Part shown: positions 11,413 to 20,698 of the stretch, piece by piece
Numbering within the stretch: position 1 is the first letter of the stretch
Layout: each line of letters starts with the position of its first letter
Assembly: GCF_933775445.1 (NCBI RefSeq)
Contig: NC_065873.1
Coordinates: forward strand, 16,492,001 to 16,556,000
DNA from: Argentina anserina
Lineage: Eukaryota > Streptophyta > Magnoliopsida > Rosales > Rosaceae
Direction: 5' to 3'
DNA: 64,000 nucleotides
Translations under genes and position numbers: made by a program
The notes under the pieces: generated by a model
Seen by the model: only the letters and a program-made list of their open reading frames with translations
Database searches by the model: none
Told to the model about the DNA's origin: nothing

Positions 11413-12413
11413 TGTTATAAAAATCAACGATATATTGCATATATAATTAATAAGCTGAATTATAAATAATTATAAATCAGAAATGAAGAACACGAAAAAA
11501 ATTCAACAAAAATACCGAACGATTTGTGATGAAAGAACTAGTCGAGACGTGTGTGATACCACACTGTCCTTAAGACGTTTACGCCTCCTCTACCGGTGCA
11601 AGGATGCTTGGCGCTTGTCTCTCAGGATATAACGACTAAACAATTCTAGAAAGTTGCACTACTAACTAGAACCCTCAACGAACTCGAAAGGTACCTCTAT
11701 CTATCACCAGAGAAGAACTAAGAACTTTGAGAGTGGGAGAGAAATGTGTTTCGAATGGGATGATTTTACAATGAAAGGATGGTGGCTATTTATACTGTGA
11801 GGATTTGCAATCAGCAATTAATAAGATGGCTGTTATAGAAATCAAAAAATCATAACATATATGAGTTACATATGTTACAAACATTGATTTCAATTCTGTA
11901 TTCTCCATAACACACAATAACTCAGTTGTTACAAAAGAAGAATTTGAAAAGTCAAGAGAATTTGAAAAGTCAAAACCGAATTTTCGGAAATGCAAAAAGA
12001 ATCTGCGTTCCGACCCTCAATTCGGTGTTGCATTCGTGTCCACAGGTCGCACGGGCATACACGAGTTTCCCTTGCGACCTAGGATTTGCACCTCCCCTGC
12101 GCGTGCGCGAGATGGTATAAGGGGGCTTACACACTTTACAATCCATACACAATGGATTCTATATAAAGTCTTTTCAACACTTCTCTTTTCCAATGTGGGA
12201 CAAATACCTTTCCCTCATTCTAAGTAGCCATCTTTGAGTGACACTTTCTTATTCACCCACAAACCAAATTACACAAAGAAACATATGATCTTGTAGCCCT
12301 CATTATGTAGAACTCAAATCTATGTTCATCTTTGATTAATTATAAGTTTAACTTAATTTAATTAATCAATTAAAATTTAATTTTAAATGGTTTTTTCAAC
12401 CATTTTTCTAACA
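11413..12413 (-). repeat. Copia 5' LTR
   Basis: A 1001-bp LTR, about 98 percent identical by eye to the one at 5270-6273. In the minus orientation it begins TGTTAGAAAAATGG at 12413, with promoter motif TTGTCCCACATTGGAAAAG and a TATATAG box near 12160, and ends TTATAACA at 11413. It is directly followed outside by the target duplication GATTC (12414-12418). Confidence 0.95.
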
Positions 12414-12719
12414 GATTCAGTTCTATTTCACAAGCTTTTGTTTATAGTTTTCCAAATTAACCGATACACTACAAATGAAAGAAAATGAAGGCGCACACAG
12501 TGAGAGATATACAATGTCATATGCAGTACTATCATTAAACTTTCACATTTTTCTCAGCTGGATAAACAATCAATTTTAATTTCACATAAGGAGATCTGGG
12601 TTCAGCATAAGCGTCATAAAATTAGCATAACCAAAAGAGGAATGGGTATTACCCAGTCTTCTCATAAACAAAAGAGAGAGAGGATGATCGAAGAAAAAAT
12701 GATAAGAACACTACCACAA

Positions 12720-13105
12720 CTATCTGAGAAACACGTTGCGGTTCATGTAGAATCCGGCTTTGGGGTTCGTTAGAACCTCCTCCATGTACTCAGCCACGGA
12801 GATTGGGCCACCGCAAAACTGGGTTTAAACAATAGTAACACTTTCTCAGAGACAAGGAATTATTGCTGAAGTAAAAGAAATTTGGAGAAAGAAATGAGAA
12901 GAAAAGGAACCTTGATGATGCCCTTGAGGTGCTTGACGAGGTCGGAGTCGGAACAAGGCTCATGGGAGTGCTCTGACAGTAACAGGAAGTGGGTTAGATA
13001 AACAGAGATAGTGATTAGGTGGGTGGGAGAGAACAGGGGAGGTGGGATTTACCGGTGGCGATGCAGAGGCCGGAGCGGTCGATGGAGATGGTGGAGGGTT
13101 GATCT
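12720..13105 (-). pseudogene. NDUFAF7 (complex I assembly methyltransferase) fragment, truncated at both ends
   Basis: Three exons with proper GT/AG borders read as one frame: about 13105-13053 (STISIDRSGLCIAT), 12972-12911 (EHSHEPCSDSDLVKHLKGII) and 12818-12720 (FCGGPISVAEYMEEVLTNPK, then AGFYMNRNVF). This matches the start of the mature mitochondrial protein arginine methyltransferase NDUFAF7, which modifies a complex I subunit during assembly. After MNRNVF the frame reads LR-stop, where the family continues with a long methyltransferase domain of several hundred residues. No in-frame start codon or presequence precedes exon 1; a stop lies upstream and MITE-like DNA begins at about 13106. 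It is therefore a broken partial copy, although its splice sites are intact. Confidence 0.85.
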
Positions 13106-13345
13106 GAGTGAGTGTATGAGAATTGGGTAGTTAATTGCAGGAGGATATTCTCGGAAGAAATTGTTATTCCGACCCATTTCGAGCTCCCCCCTCAGTAATA
13201 CAACTCCGGGGCTTTTCCGGATCCGATTCGGAGTTTTGATGGTGGGTCCCACTCTGAATTCTATTCTCTTGGCAAATAAACGCCGGAATGAAATTGATTG
13301 TCGGGGAATACAACTCCATTCCGAGTATGTAAACATGCTATAAGA
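13106..13345. mobile_element. MITE remnant abutting the NDUFAF7 fragment
   Basis: GGAATACAACTCCATTCC-type sequence with a GTATGTAAACATGC end resembles a widespread plant hAT-like MITE family (GGGCGCGTTTACTTACC... ends). Only the right end is evident; the left end and a target duplication were not found. It replaces the expected 5' end of the NDUFAF7 gene. Confidence 0.5.
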
Positions 13346-13539
13346 AAACTTGTTCCTCCACTGTTCTTATACTTTGATTCCCCTATTTTTGTTCATAAAC
13401 ATTTTCAGCTCCATATTTAGGTGAAAGAGAGATTTTAAATAAAAATGGAGGATTGTAGCATTAATGCGTAAGTTTCATATGAGAAGTTATTCTTTATTTT
13501 TTATTTTTTTATTTTCAGTTTTAAGACATTTTTTATATG

Positions 13540-13910
13540 GGGTCCGAAGGTAATCCAACGAAAGATAACCTCTAATGCTATACGGTAGTACACCGTTGCA
13601 TACCGAAGCGGAGGGGCCAGTCTAGAAACCGGGCATCAGGGTATCCCTACGGCCGAAGATAATACCTCCGGCATGAGACTAATCCCTGACGGGCACATGT
13701 GAAATGGTTCAAACCCGGAATTTCACCGGGTGCCCTGGCTACAGTAATATCCTTAATGTCCCAATTCAGACACATATTGTGGCACAGTTAGAAAACAAAG
13801 AGGTGTGTAATGCCTCCGTCGATGATCGAACCCCTAACCAATGTCACATTTAAGCTCTGGTTAAAAAATTGCCGCGGTCAGAAACCACTACATCACACTT
13901 CGTGGTCGGA
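13540..13910 (-). mobile_element. SINE-like, tRNA-derived repeat
   Basis: On the minus strand a GATGTAGTGGTTTCTG segment (A-box-like, near 13890) is followed about 50-60 bases later by GGGGTTCGATCATCGAC (B-box-like, near 13835), the spacing of an internal RNA polymerase III promoter. The rest, to about 13540, is unrelated to genes. Flanking target duplications and a 3' tail are not clear, so the limits are approximate. It does not fold as a complete tRNA. Confidence 0.45.
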
Positions 13911-14222
13911 TATGAAATTATTTTTTTATCAAAGAAAAAAGAAAACCAGCCTCATCCAAACGTAGTCGTTTCTCCCTTTCACTTCAGTGTTCCCCAATAA
14001 ATCCAAAATCTCAAGTAAAAACGAAGCAGAAGAAGAAGAAGCAGGAGAAGAAGAAGAGAAATTAACTTAACGCCAGTAACGAGGTTTGACCCTTTCCTCT
14101 TTGTCTTCCTCTGCACCTGTCTGGTCTCCCAAATCAGTCCATGAAAGCCCAGAATACGATCTTCGGACTCCGATACCATTCACAGCAACTCTGACCACTA
14201 ACAATATCCGGATTTCATTCAA

Positions 14223-16312
14223 AGTAAGAAGCTCTCTTAGTCTCAAGTTCCATTACTCTTTCTACTCCAACAATTTTTCTTATTATTTCATTCAAAAGAT
14301 TGAAGCAATCTGGCCTTTCATACCCATTAAATTTTACTAACTATTCAGCAGTAATTGAAAATTTGTTGAATTTACCTGAGAAGTAACACATGTAATACAT
14401 TATTGATGAGAAAATGTGGTGTAGGAACTTTCAATTTGTATTGTCAGATCTTTTGACTGAGCCTTGTGTAACTTATTGCGGTGATAGCAATATACGGTGG
14501 TATGGATATCATCGCTCAATCTATGACTTTTGGTGTTGATTTTCATCCATATTGATCATCTGCAGTATTAATCTAAATGTATGAGAGCAGAAAGCTTTGG
14601 ACTTTGAATTAAGCTAGCAGTTCATACCATCAGTAAGCGTGTAGAAAATTGAGGTTAATATATGCTTCAAGATGAAGGCAATTTTACATGTTGACATTTT
14701 GATTATGAAAGTAATGAGCATGTGCTTAAGTTTCAGTTTAGTAATAATTTTTGTATACGAGTACCAAACCTACATACATTGTTTATGAAACTTATCACAT
14801 TTTATGACAGTGGATTTGGAGGATGAGGAGGAGGAAGGGGAGGAAGTTGGGGCAGTTGATGGGTATGCTGAAGTAAACATGGGCGCTTCTGAAGGAGGTC
14901 TCGTTGGAGAGCCTTTTGTCGGTATGGAATTTGATTCAGAAGATGATGCCAAGAAATTCTATACTGAGTATGCCAGGCGGGTCGGGTTTTCTGTCCGTGT
15001 TATGCAGCGTCGCCGAGGTACTGATGGGAGAACTCTTGCCCGTCGGCTTGGATGTAACAAACAAGGTTTCTCTCCTAACAATAAGGGCACACTTGGACAT
15101 GAGAAAAGGCCCAGAGTTAGTGCACGTGAAGGTTGCAACGCAACAATCTTGGTGAAGATGGATAAATCTGGAAAGTGGGTGGTTACAAGATTTGTAAAAG
15201 ATCATAATCATCTTCTCATTGTTACTGCCAATGAGTTTAGCACAGCGGTGAGCTTCTTTATGTTACTTAACTACGTGGAGTATCTCTTCCTTACTGATCG
15301 TATATCTTTTGTTATTGGTCCTTGTTTCATGGTTGATCTTTTCCACCTTTTCTTTTCCTATATGAATTGGTAGTGATCTTCCGAACCCAAACTGGACCGA
15401 GTATCCTGCAAGATTATTCGCTTTAGTCGAATTTGGTTTTATGTTCTTCAAGATTATTCACATCACTCGAATTGGTTATGCTTTCATTGCTTTGCATACG
15501 CATGTTATATCATATAAGGGAAGCTTTGATGTTATTAGGGGAAAGTATACAAGAGATATACATGGCATGGTAATCTATAGTAATGTTTTCATAGCCTATG
15601 AAATCTTTGCATGGTTGCTGCATCAGGCATTGTTACTAAAATCATTTGTTTATTTAATGAGTAAATGACGGACATTTAACCATGGTTTCCTCGTCTTATT
15701 TCTCACTTGAGTGTAAATGTACTTTGATGATAAAAGAAATCAAACTGCATACAGATATGAGTATTAGGAATAGCAAACACAGGAAAATAATTAAAACCTT
15801 GTTGATGAATAGTCCTTCTGAAGATTCTGTGATGGTGGTAATACACTAATACCAAGTTAAATGTAATAAGGTCAAGCAAAAGATTTGGATGTATTTTGTT
15901 GAAACCCCAAAAACCCCAAAATTGAGGCTTGCACAAAGTTGTTTTGTTAAAGAAACTGCTGAAAACTAAAATGGCATACTATTATTGTATTCTGTGAACG
16001 TTCCGTTACTTCTGTATTTGTCTTTATTACTATTTAATACTTTATAGGTCTGATGTATTTTGAATCAGTTCAGTTTCTACAAATTACTTATCTGCTTCAT
16101 GCTTGCAGGGTGACAAGGATAAGAAAATAGAGGAACTTATGATGGAACTGGATCATCAAGATCAACTATGTGCAGCTTATCGAGAAAAACTACTCAGTTT
16201 CATTAATAACGTGGAGGTAGAAACAGAAGAACTTTCTGCAAAGATACAAGCCATTGTTGACAGAGTGAGAAAAGTTGAATCCGAAACGCAAAAGAAATCT
16301 CGCTGTAGATAG
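14223..16312 (+). CDS. FAR1-domain-only transcription factor (FRF type), copy B
   Basis: Predicted 213-residue nuclear DNA-binding protein with a FAR1 domain (residues about 34-140) but no transposase domain. Exon 14811-15247 carries GEPFVGMEFDSEDDAKKFY and the C-C-H-H set (LGCNKQGF, REGCNAT, KDHNHLL) after an acidic N-terminus. Exon 16109-16312 carries a charged coiled coil (KDKKIEELMMELDHQDQL...) with an LCAAYREKL motif, ending at TAG. The intron between is phase 0. The 5' exon (about 13980-14223) ends CATTCAAA at a GTAAGA donor. The coding exon starts TGGATTTGGAGG after an ACAG acceptor, so the start codon ATG is formed across the junction. A 17-codon upstream ORF (14141-14194) ends 29 nt before it. 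An in-frame ATG at 14804 lies in the intron just before the acceptor, so intron retention could give another N-terminus. Confidence 0.88.
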
Positions 16313-16612
16313 TATTATCGCAGAAATAGCTCTAGGATTTGCTACCATGGGTTGTGTTAGTGAATCATTGGAATCCAACTCCACCCATGAATGTACAGAG
16401 CTGAACTGAATGTTAGAATCAATTTCTGTTCATTTATGAAAAAGTTCTTTTTGTTTGGCAGTTCTCAATTTGATAGTACTTCTTACATGTTCTTCAGGAC
16501 ATTGTTCACATAATCGATCTTGATGCTCAATAAGCTCATGGATCTTCTGATCTATAGTTCCGTGACAATGTTGAACAGTTCACACATCCTCAACAACCTA
16601 ACAGTTGCATAC

Positions 16613-17079
16613 TGTTAACGTAGTGATTACCAGATGGGTGATTGATCACACGGTTAGCTATTAGTGAGTGTTAGTTTGACACGAGAAGTATAGTGGTTCA
16701 CCTCCCTCTCTTGGGGTAGGCTACGTCCACTTGAATCCACTAGTATTGGCAAATAGCCTTCAGTTATACATGTAGTGATCCCCCTCTAAGTGGGATGATG
16801 GGTCTCTTTTATAGGTGAGGGAACCCCTCTCATTTACATATTCTTCAATGTGGGACAAGTGCCCCTCTAGGTTTACTATAGAGTCATCTTGATGAGGTCG
16901 GAAAGGTGACTTCCCGGTGGTGTCTTGGTGAGTTCCGACTATCATTGGAAAGCTTGTATGACGAGGTACACTATGAATATCATGGTTGAGCCACATAGTG
17001 ATTTGTAGATCCGCCTAGAGAGTGATGCTTATGCTCGGTGGCATGCCATACTAGCTCTGTGCTAGTAGGGGTGCCAACA
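16613..17079 (-). repeat. LTR of the foldback element, minus copy
   Basis: On the minus strand it starts TGTTGGCACCCC at 17079 and ends GTTAACA at 16613. It is preceded on that strand by a purine tract (GCGGGGGACA) like the polypurine tract before a 3' LTR. It carries an extra 19 bp near its U5 end relative to the other copy. Confidence 0.8.
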
Positions 17080-17519
17080 TGTCCCCCGCAGTCCCTAAGT
17101 AAGAGGAACTTCTTGCTTGGGGAGTTTATCAATCAACATGTCACCGAGCATAAGTGTCCGGGCGGTGGCATACCCCTACCAGTCCCCGAACTCCTTAAGC
17201 AAGAAGAGACTCTCAAACCTGCAAAACAAAGATAAAAGCATATGTGCACGAAGTATGTCTGTTGTTATGGATAGCATAACAATGTATGGGCGCGATGTGT
17301 GTTTGACACATGATGATGCGTGTGTTTGTATGGTCCCGAATATGATATAGTACGCGAGTGTGCACAAGTCCCCGAAACCCCTAGTCAGCGAGGCGGTTTC
17401 GAGTGATATGGCTTATGTGTGCGGTGTGCTTAGGCGAAGTAGTCTAGCGTGATGGCGCTTTGGACTAATATGGCTGCTACGGGTGAGTGTGGCTTTTATA
17501 TGCCAATATGGCCTTTGAA

Positions 17520-17767
17520 GGCTAGTGAGACCTCTATAGGCTGGTGCGTCCTATATTGCAGTGTGCGTAGGACGGCGTTGAGCCACTGCGGGCGTAATGT
17601 GTCCCTCTTAGTGCAAAGTTTTGCACGTAGGACGTCTGAGCGCTGACATAGAGCGTTGTGCATCCATCTTAGCGTAGTGACCTACATGTAGGACGTCTTT
17701 TGGACGTTGAATTAGAGCGTGGTGCGTCAATCATAGCGTAATAGGCTACGCGTATGACGTCTTTTTG
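17520..17767. repeat. Degenerate tandem repeats of about 64 bp
   Basis: Successive units share TAGAGCGTTGTGC..., CTTAGCGTAG and GTAGGACGTCTTTTGGACG blocks. Roughly four diverged copies lie between the two halves of the foldback element. No ORF runs through them. Confidence 0.65.
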
Positions 17768-17846
17768 GCGTTGACATCCGCCTAGAGAGTGATGCTTATG
17801 CTCGGTGGCATGCCATACTAGCTCTGTGCTAGTAGGGGTGCCAACA
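17768..17846 (-). repeat. Partial third LTR start, part of a tight palindrome
   Basis: The first 79 bp of the LTR again, in minus orientation, also preceded on the minus strand by a purine tract (ACGGGGGGACA). With the plus copy that begins at 17875 it forms an almost perfect hairpin of about 75 bp per arm around a 28-bp loop. Within each arm ACTAGCTCTGTGCTAGT is itself a small inverted repeat. Confidence 0.8.
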
Positions 17847-17874
17847 TGTCCCCCCGTAACGCTTATCTACGCTA

Positions 17875-18322
17875 TGATGGCACCCCTACTAGCACAGAGC
17901 TAGTATGGCATGCCACCGAGCATAAGCATCACTCTCTAGGCGGATCTACAAATCACTATGTGGCTCAACCATGATATTCATAGTGTACCTCGTCATACAA
18001 GCTTTCCAATGATAGTCGGAACTCACCAAGACACCACCGGGAAGTCACCTTTCCGACCTCATTAAGATGACTCTATAGTAAGCCTAGAGGGGCACTTGTC
18101 CCACATTGAAGAATATGTAAATGAGAGGGGTTCCCTCACCTATAAAAGAGACCCATCATCCCACTTAGAGGGGGATCACTACATGTATAACTGAAGGCTA
18201 TTTGCCAATATTAGTGGATTCAAGTGGACGTAGCCTACCCCAAGAGAGGGAGGTGAACCACTATACTTCTCGTGTCAAACTAACACTCACTAATAGCTAA
18301 TCTGGTAATCACTACGTTAACA
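17875..18322 (+). repeat. LTR of the foldback element, plus copy
   Basis: Starts TGATGGCACCCC (a one-base variant of TGTTGGCACCCC), has a TATAAAAG box at 18141-18148 and ends GTTAACA at 18322, next to the right CATAC target duplication. Confidence 0.8.
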
Positions 18323-18457
18323 CATACTAAAATGAATAGAAGGGTGCACCGTGTACTTACTGCTAAACTTTATTTTCTTGATGATAAAAGGAGAGCGTTA
18401 CACATGAAAAACGTTTGCGATTCAATACATAAAGCTGAAGAACTAATTGCGCCTCTA

Positions 18458-18775
18458 TCAATTGTAACCCTTCCCTAAACAGTTGAGGCAGCGCTGCACT
18501 CGATTTCCATCACAGGTTGGGCAAAGACAAGGATTTATGGCTACTGGGTCATACAGAGGCGACCATTGAAGGGTAGCATTCCCTTTACATAGCTTGCATA
18601 TGTAAAACCCTTTCCCTTTACAAACCACACAAGGCAAAGCACTCTTCTTCCGTCTGGACTCGACGGCCACCCGTAAGGCTCCAATCGTGGCGGTGGAAGC
18701 GAGATTGAGAGTCAGAAATCCGGCAAAGATTACGGCGGCGGCTTTCCCCACCGTCTGCAGTGGCTTCGGTATCAT
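18458..18775 (-). CDS. Small DnaJ-type cysteine-rich (zinc finger) organellar protein
   Basis: A single-exon 105-residue protein. I chose the Met of MIPKPLQTVG as start; an upstream in-frame Met at 18844 is possible. Residues 12-34 form one hydrophobic, probably membrane-spanning segment (AAVIFAGFLTLNLASTATIG). Four CxxC units follow: CVVCKGKGF, CKLCKGNAT, CPTCDGNRV and CLNCLGKGY, the zinc-binding pattern of the DnaJ/Hsp40 cysteine-rich domain, without a J domain. Plant relatives of this type (BSD2-like and At5g43260-like, from memory) are mostly plastid proteins that assist folding or assembly, and that role is inferred here. It is transcribed divergently from FRF-C, about 540 bp away. Confidence 0.85.
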   Translation of the reverse strand: MIPKPLQTVGKAAAVIFAGFLTLNLASTATIGALRVAVESRRKKSALPCVVCKGKGFYICKLCKGNATLQWSPLYDPVAINPCLCPTCDGNRVQRCLNCLGKGYN

Positions 18776-19313
18776 TTGAGGTTTGGTTGGTGGAGTCTCA
18801 CGAAGACAGAAGCTAAGGTGGACCTGCTCTTCGGAACTGAACAAAGTTCCAGCCCTACTTCAGACACTGGAATCGTGTTTTGTCAAATTGTGGAATCCTA
18901 TCTCCTCTCCAAGTCACTTTTACTCTATTTAAACGTCGTCGTGTCGTTCACATCATTTTGTCGTTAAATTGGCGAGGTGTAATTCGACGCTGAATTACAC
19001 TGTTTTGGATTCCCTCATTTCATTTTCAAATATTCCAAGTGAGAACTGATAGAAAGACTCAACCTTGTACTTCTGAAACTCCCGATTTCCAGGTATGGCT
19101 TTCTTTTCCGAAATGTAAGACTTTGGGTTTGAACGTTGAGATAATCTTAGAGCAAGTTTCAATTTTTCTAATCAGATTAACCTCAATTATACATGGGTTC
19201 GCTTATATTCATATGTTTTGGCTTAAATTACGTAGCTTTCGTCAAATTAGTTGAGTAATTTTTGGTGGGTTTGGAGCTTAGCTTTTTGTGTGAATTGTGT
19301 TCTAGAAGTAACA
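18776..19313. promoter_or_regulatory. Shared upstream region of the divergent DnaJ-type and FRF-C genes
   Basis: The two start codons are 538 bp apart. A likely 5' UTR donor of FRF-C (TTTCCAG|GTATGG) lies near 19092, with an acceptor (TTCTAG) just before its ATG, so the real promoter space is shorter, about 250-300 bp. No clear TATA box was identified. Confidence 0.5.
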
Positions 19314-20397
19314 ATGGAAAGCGAGAGTAACAACAACAACAACAGCCACCCATTTGAGTGTGATGAGAATCAAAGTTGTGAGCTTCCAAATGACATTGAT
19401 TTTTGCATTGGTGAGGTAGACAAGATCTTAGAACAGTCTAATGGAAGCTCACATTTGATGGGTAATCCCATACAGCCTTATATAGGAATGGAGTTCAAGT
19501 CTAGAGATAGTGCTCGGGAATTTTACATAACTTATGGCAGGCACACTGGGTTTACAGTTAGGATTCATCACAACCGCCGTTCGAGGATGAATAACATGGT
19601 GATTGGCCAGGATTTTGTTTGTTCGAAAGAGGGTTTTCGTGACAAGAAGTATGTCTACAGGGACAATAGGGTTCTTCCTCCACCGCCTGTGACAAGAGAA
19701 GGTTGTGCTGCAATGCTGAGGGTTGCTTTAAGAGATGGGGATAAGTGGGTTGTTACCAAGTTTGTGAAGGAGCACAATCACCCATTGATGTCGCCGAGTA
19801 AAGTTCCATGGCGAGGATCTGGGAAGACCTTGATCAATGAGGTGTGTGTTTAACTCTCTTTGATAACATAATATTGTTTTGAAATTTATGAAGTTAAATT
19901 TGAATTGTAATGTGTGTGCAGAGTTGATACAGTATTTTACTTTCTGACTGAATCTGTTATACTATATAAAAACAATGTAGTGCAGTGTATGAATTGATTT
20001 CAATAGCGAATTTCTAATACTTGAATTATGTTATATGCACATTTCTGAACTTTGGGAATGAAATTGCTGCTGAAGCAATCTTCAATATGAAATCATAGAA
20101 GGAGTCTGTGTAATGATGGGACTATGATTGGCAGTCTTTTGTGTAACTTTTGTTCTGATACTGTACCTCGTACATGATCATTTGTAGGATGAGAAGGACC
20201 GGAAAATTAGGGAGCTGACTATCGAACTGAGCAACGAGAGACAGCGATGTAAACGTAGATGTGCGGCTTATCAAGATCAACTGAACAGGCTTTTGAAAGA
20301 TATTGAAGATCACAGTGATCACTTGTCAGAAAGAGTTCAAGATATAGTGAAGAACATTAGAGAACTAGAGAGTGGGCAGAGTGAAGACTCAGAATAG
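19314..20397 (+). CDS. FAR1-domain-only transcription factor (FRF type), copy C
   Basis: Predicted 245-residue protein in two coding exons, 19314-19841 and 20188-20397, joined by a phase-0 intron at the same place as in FRF-B. The N-terminus is a low-complexity Ser/Asn stretch. The FAR1 domain starts at about residue 55 (PIQPYIGMEFKSRDSAREFY) and has the C-C-H-H ligands in VCSKEGF, REGCAAM and KEHNHPL. The last exon is a basic then acidic coiled coil (DEKDRKIRELTIEL... CAAYQDQLNRLL). No transposase core is present. Unlike copies A and B, the start codon is whole and follows a short exon start. This copy is more like At3g59470/FRF proteins than copies A and B are, judging from memory. Confidence 0.9.
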
Positions 20398-20698
20398 CAA
20401 TGCTACTCGTGCATTGTTTTGTGGCTTGTTTTGTGGATGCTATTTTTAACATTGATTTGTCCTGGCCGATGATGTAGAGTTTGACGAATCCTAGAGGATA
20501 CTGATGTACCTTAAAGCCTTGAAAGAAATTGTGTGCCTTCTTATAAGGCATCATCCTTCTGTAACCTCTTTCATAATTTTATGGGGGACCATTTCTTTAA
20601 TACAACATTTTAGCACAAAAAAAAGTCGTCCTGGATCTGAATTTAACATATACAGGAGACTAATCTAACAATTGCATCAATCTTAAGCAATTTATGTC

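Larger units (their letters stand above)
5270..12413 (-). mobile_element. Ty1/copia LTR retrotransposon, degenerate, minus orientation
   Basis: Two about 1.0-kb direct repeats (5270-6273 and 11413-12413) with TG...CA ends bracket minus-strand gag and pol remnants. The 5-bp target duplication GATTC lies at 5265-5269 and 12414-12418. The order on the minus strand is gag, zinc knuckle, integrase, reverse transcriptase end, RNase H, which is the copia order. A polypurine tract (TGTGGGGAATT) directly precedes the 3' LTR near 6275-6285. The two LTRs differ at only about 2 percent of positions by eye, so insertion was fairly recent, yet the coding part is frameshifted and lacks the protease and most of the reverse transcriptase. 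No standard initiator-Met primer site is visible inside the 5' LTR. A hAT element (6338-7906) is nested in it. Confidence 0.95.
16613..18322. mobile_element. Inverted-LTR (foldback) retroelement derivative with 5-bp target duplication
   Basis: Left end TGTTAACG and right end CGTTAACA are flanked by the direct 5-bp repeat CATAC (16608-16612 and 18323-18327). The outer about 460 bp on each side are inverted copies of one LTR (16613-17079 minus, 17875-18322 plus), with only a handful of mismatches by eye and a 19-bp indel near the left end. Each LTR has TG...CA ends, a TTGTCCCACATTGAAG motif and a CTATAAAAGAG TATA box. Their promoters point outward, so both genomic junctions are LTR 3' (U5) ends. 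A third, partial LTR start lies at 17768-17846. The interior has no gag or pol coding sequence. Confidence 0.85.

Noticed and set aside
13835..13905. tRNA gene
   Set aside because: Has A-box-like and B-box-like motifs but no acceptor-stem pairing or anticodon arm; better seen as a SINE-like repeat.
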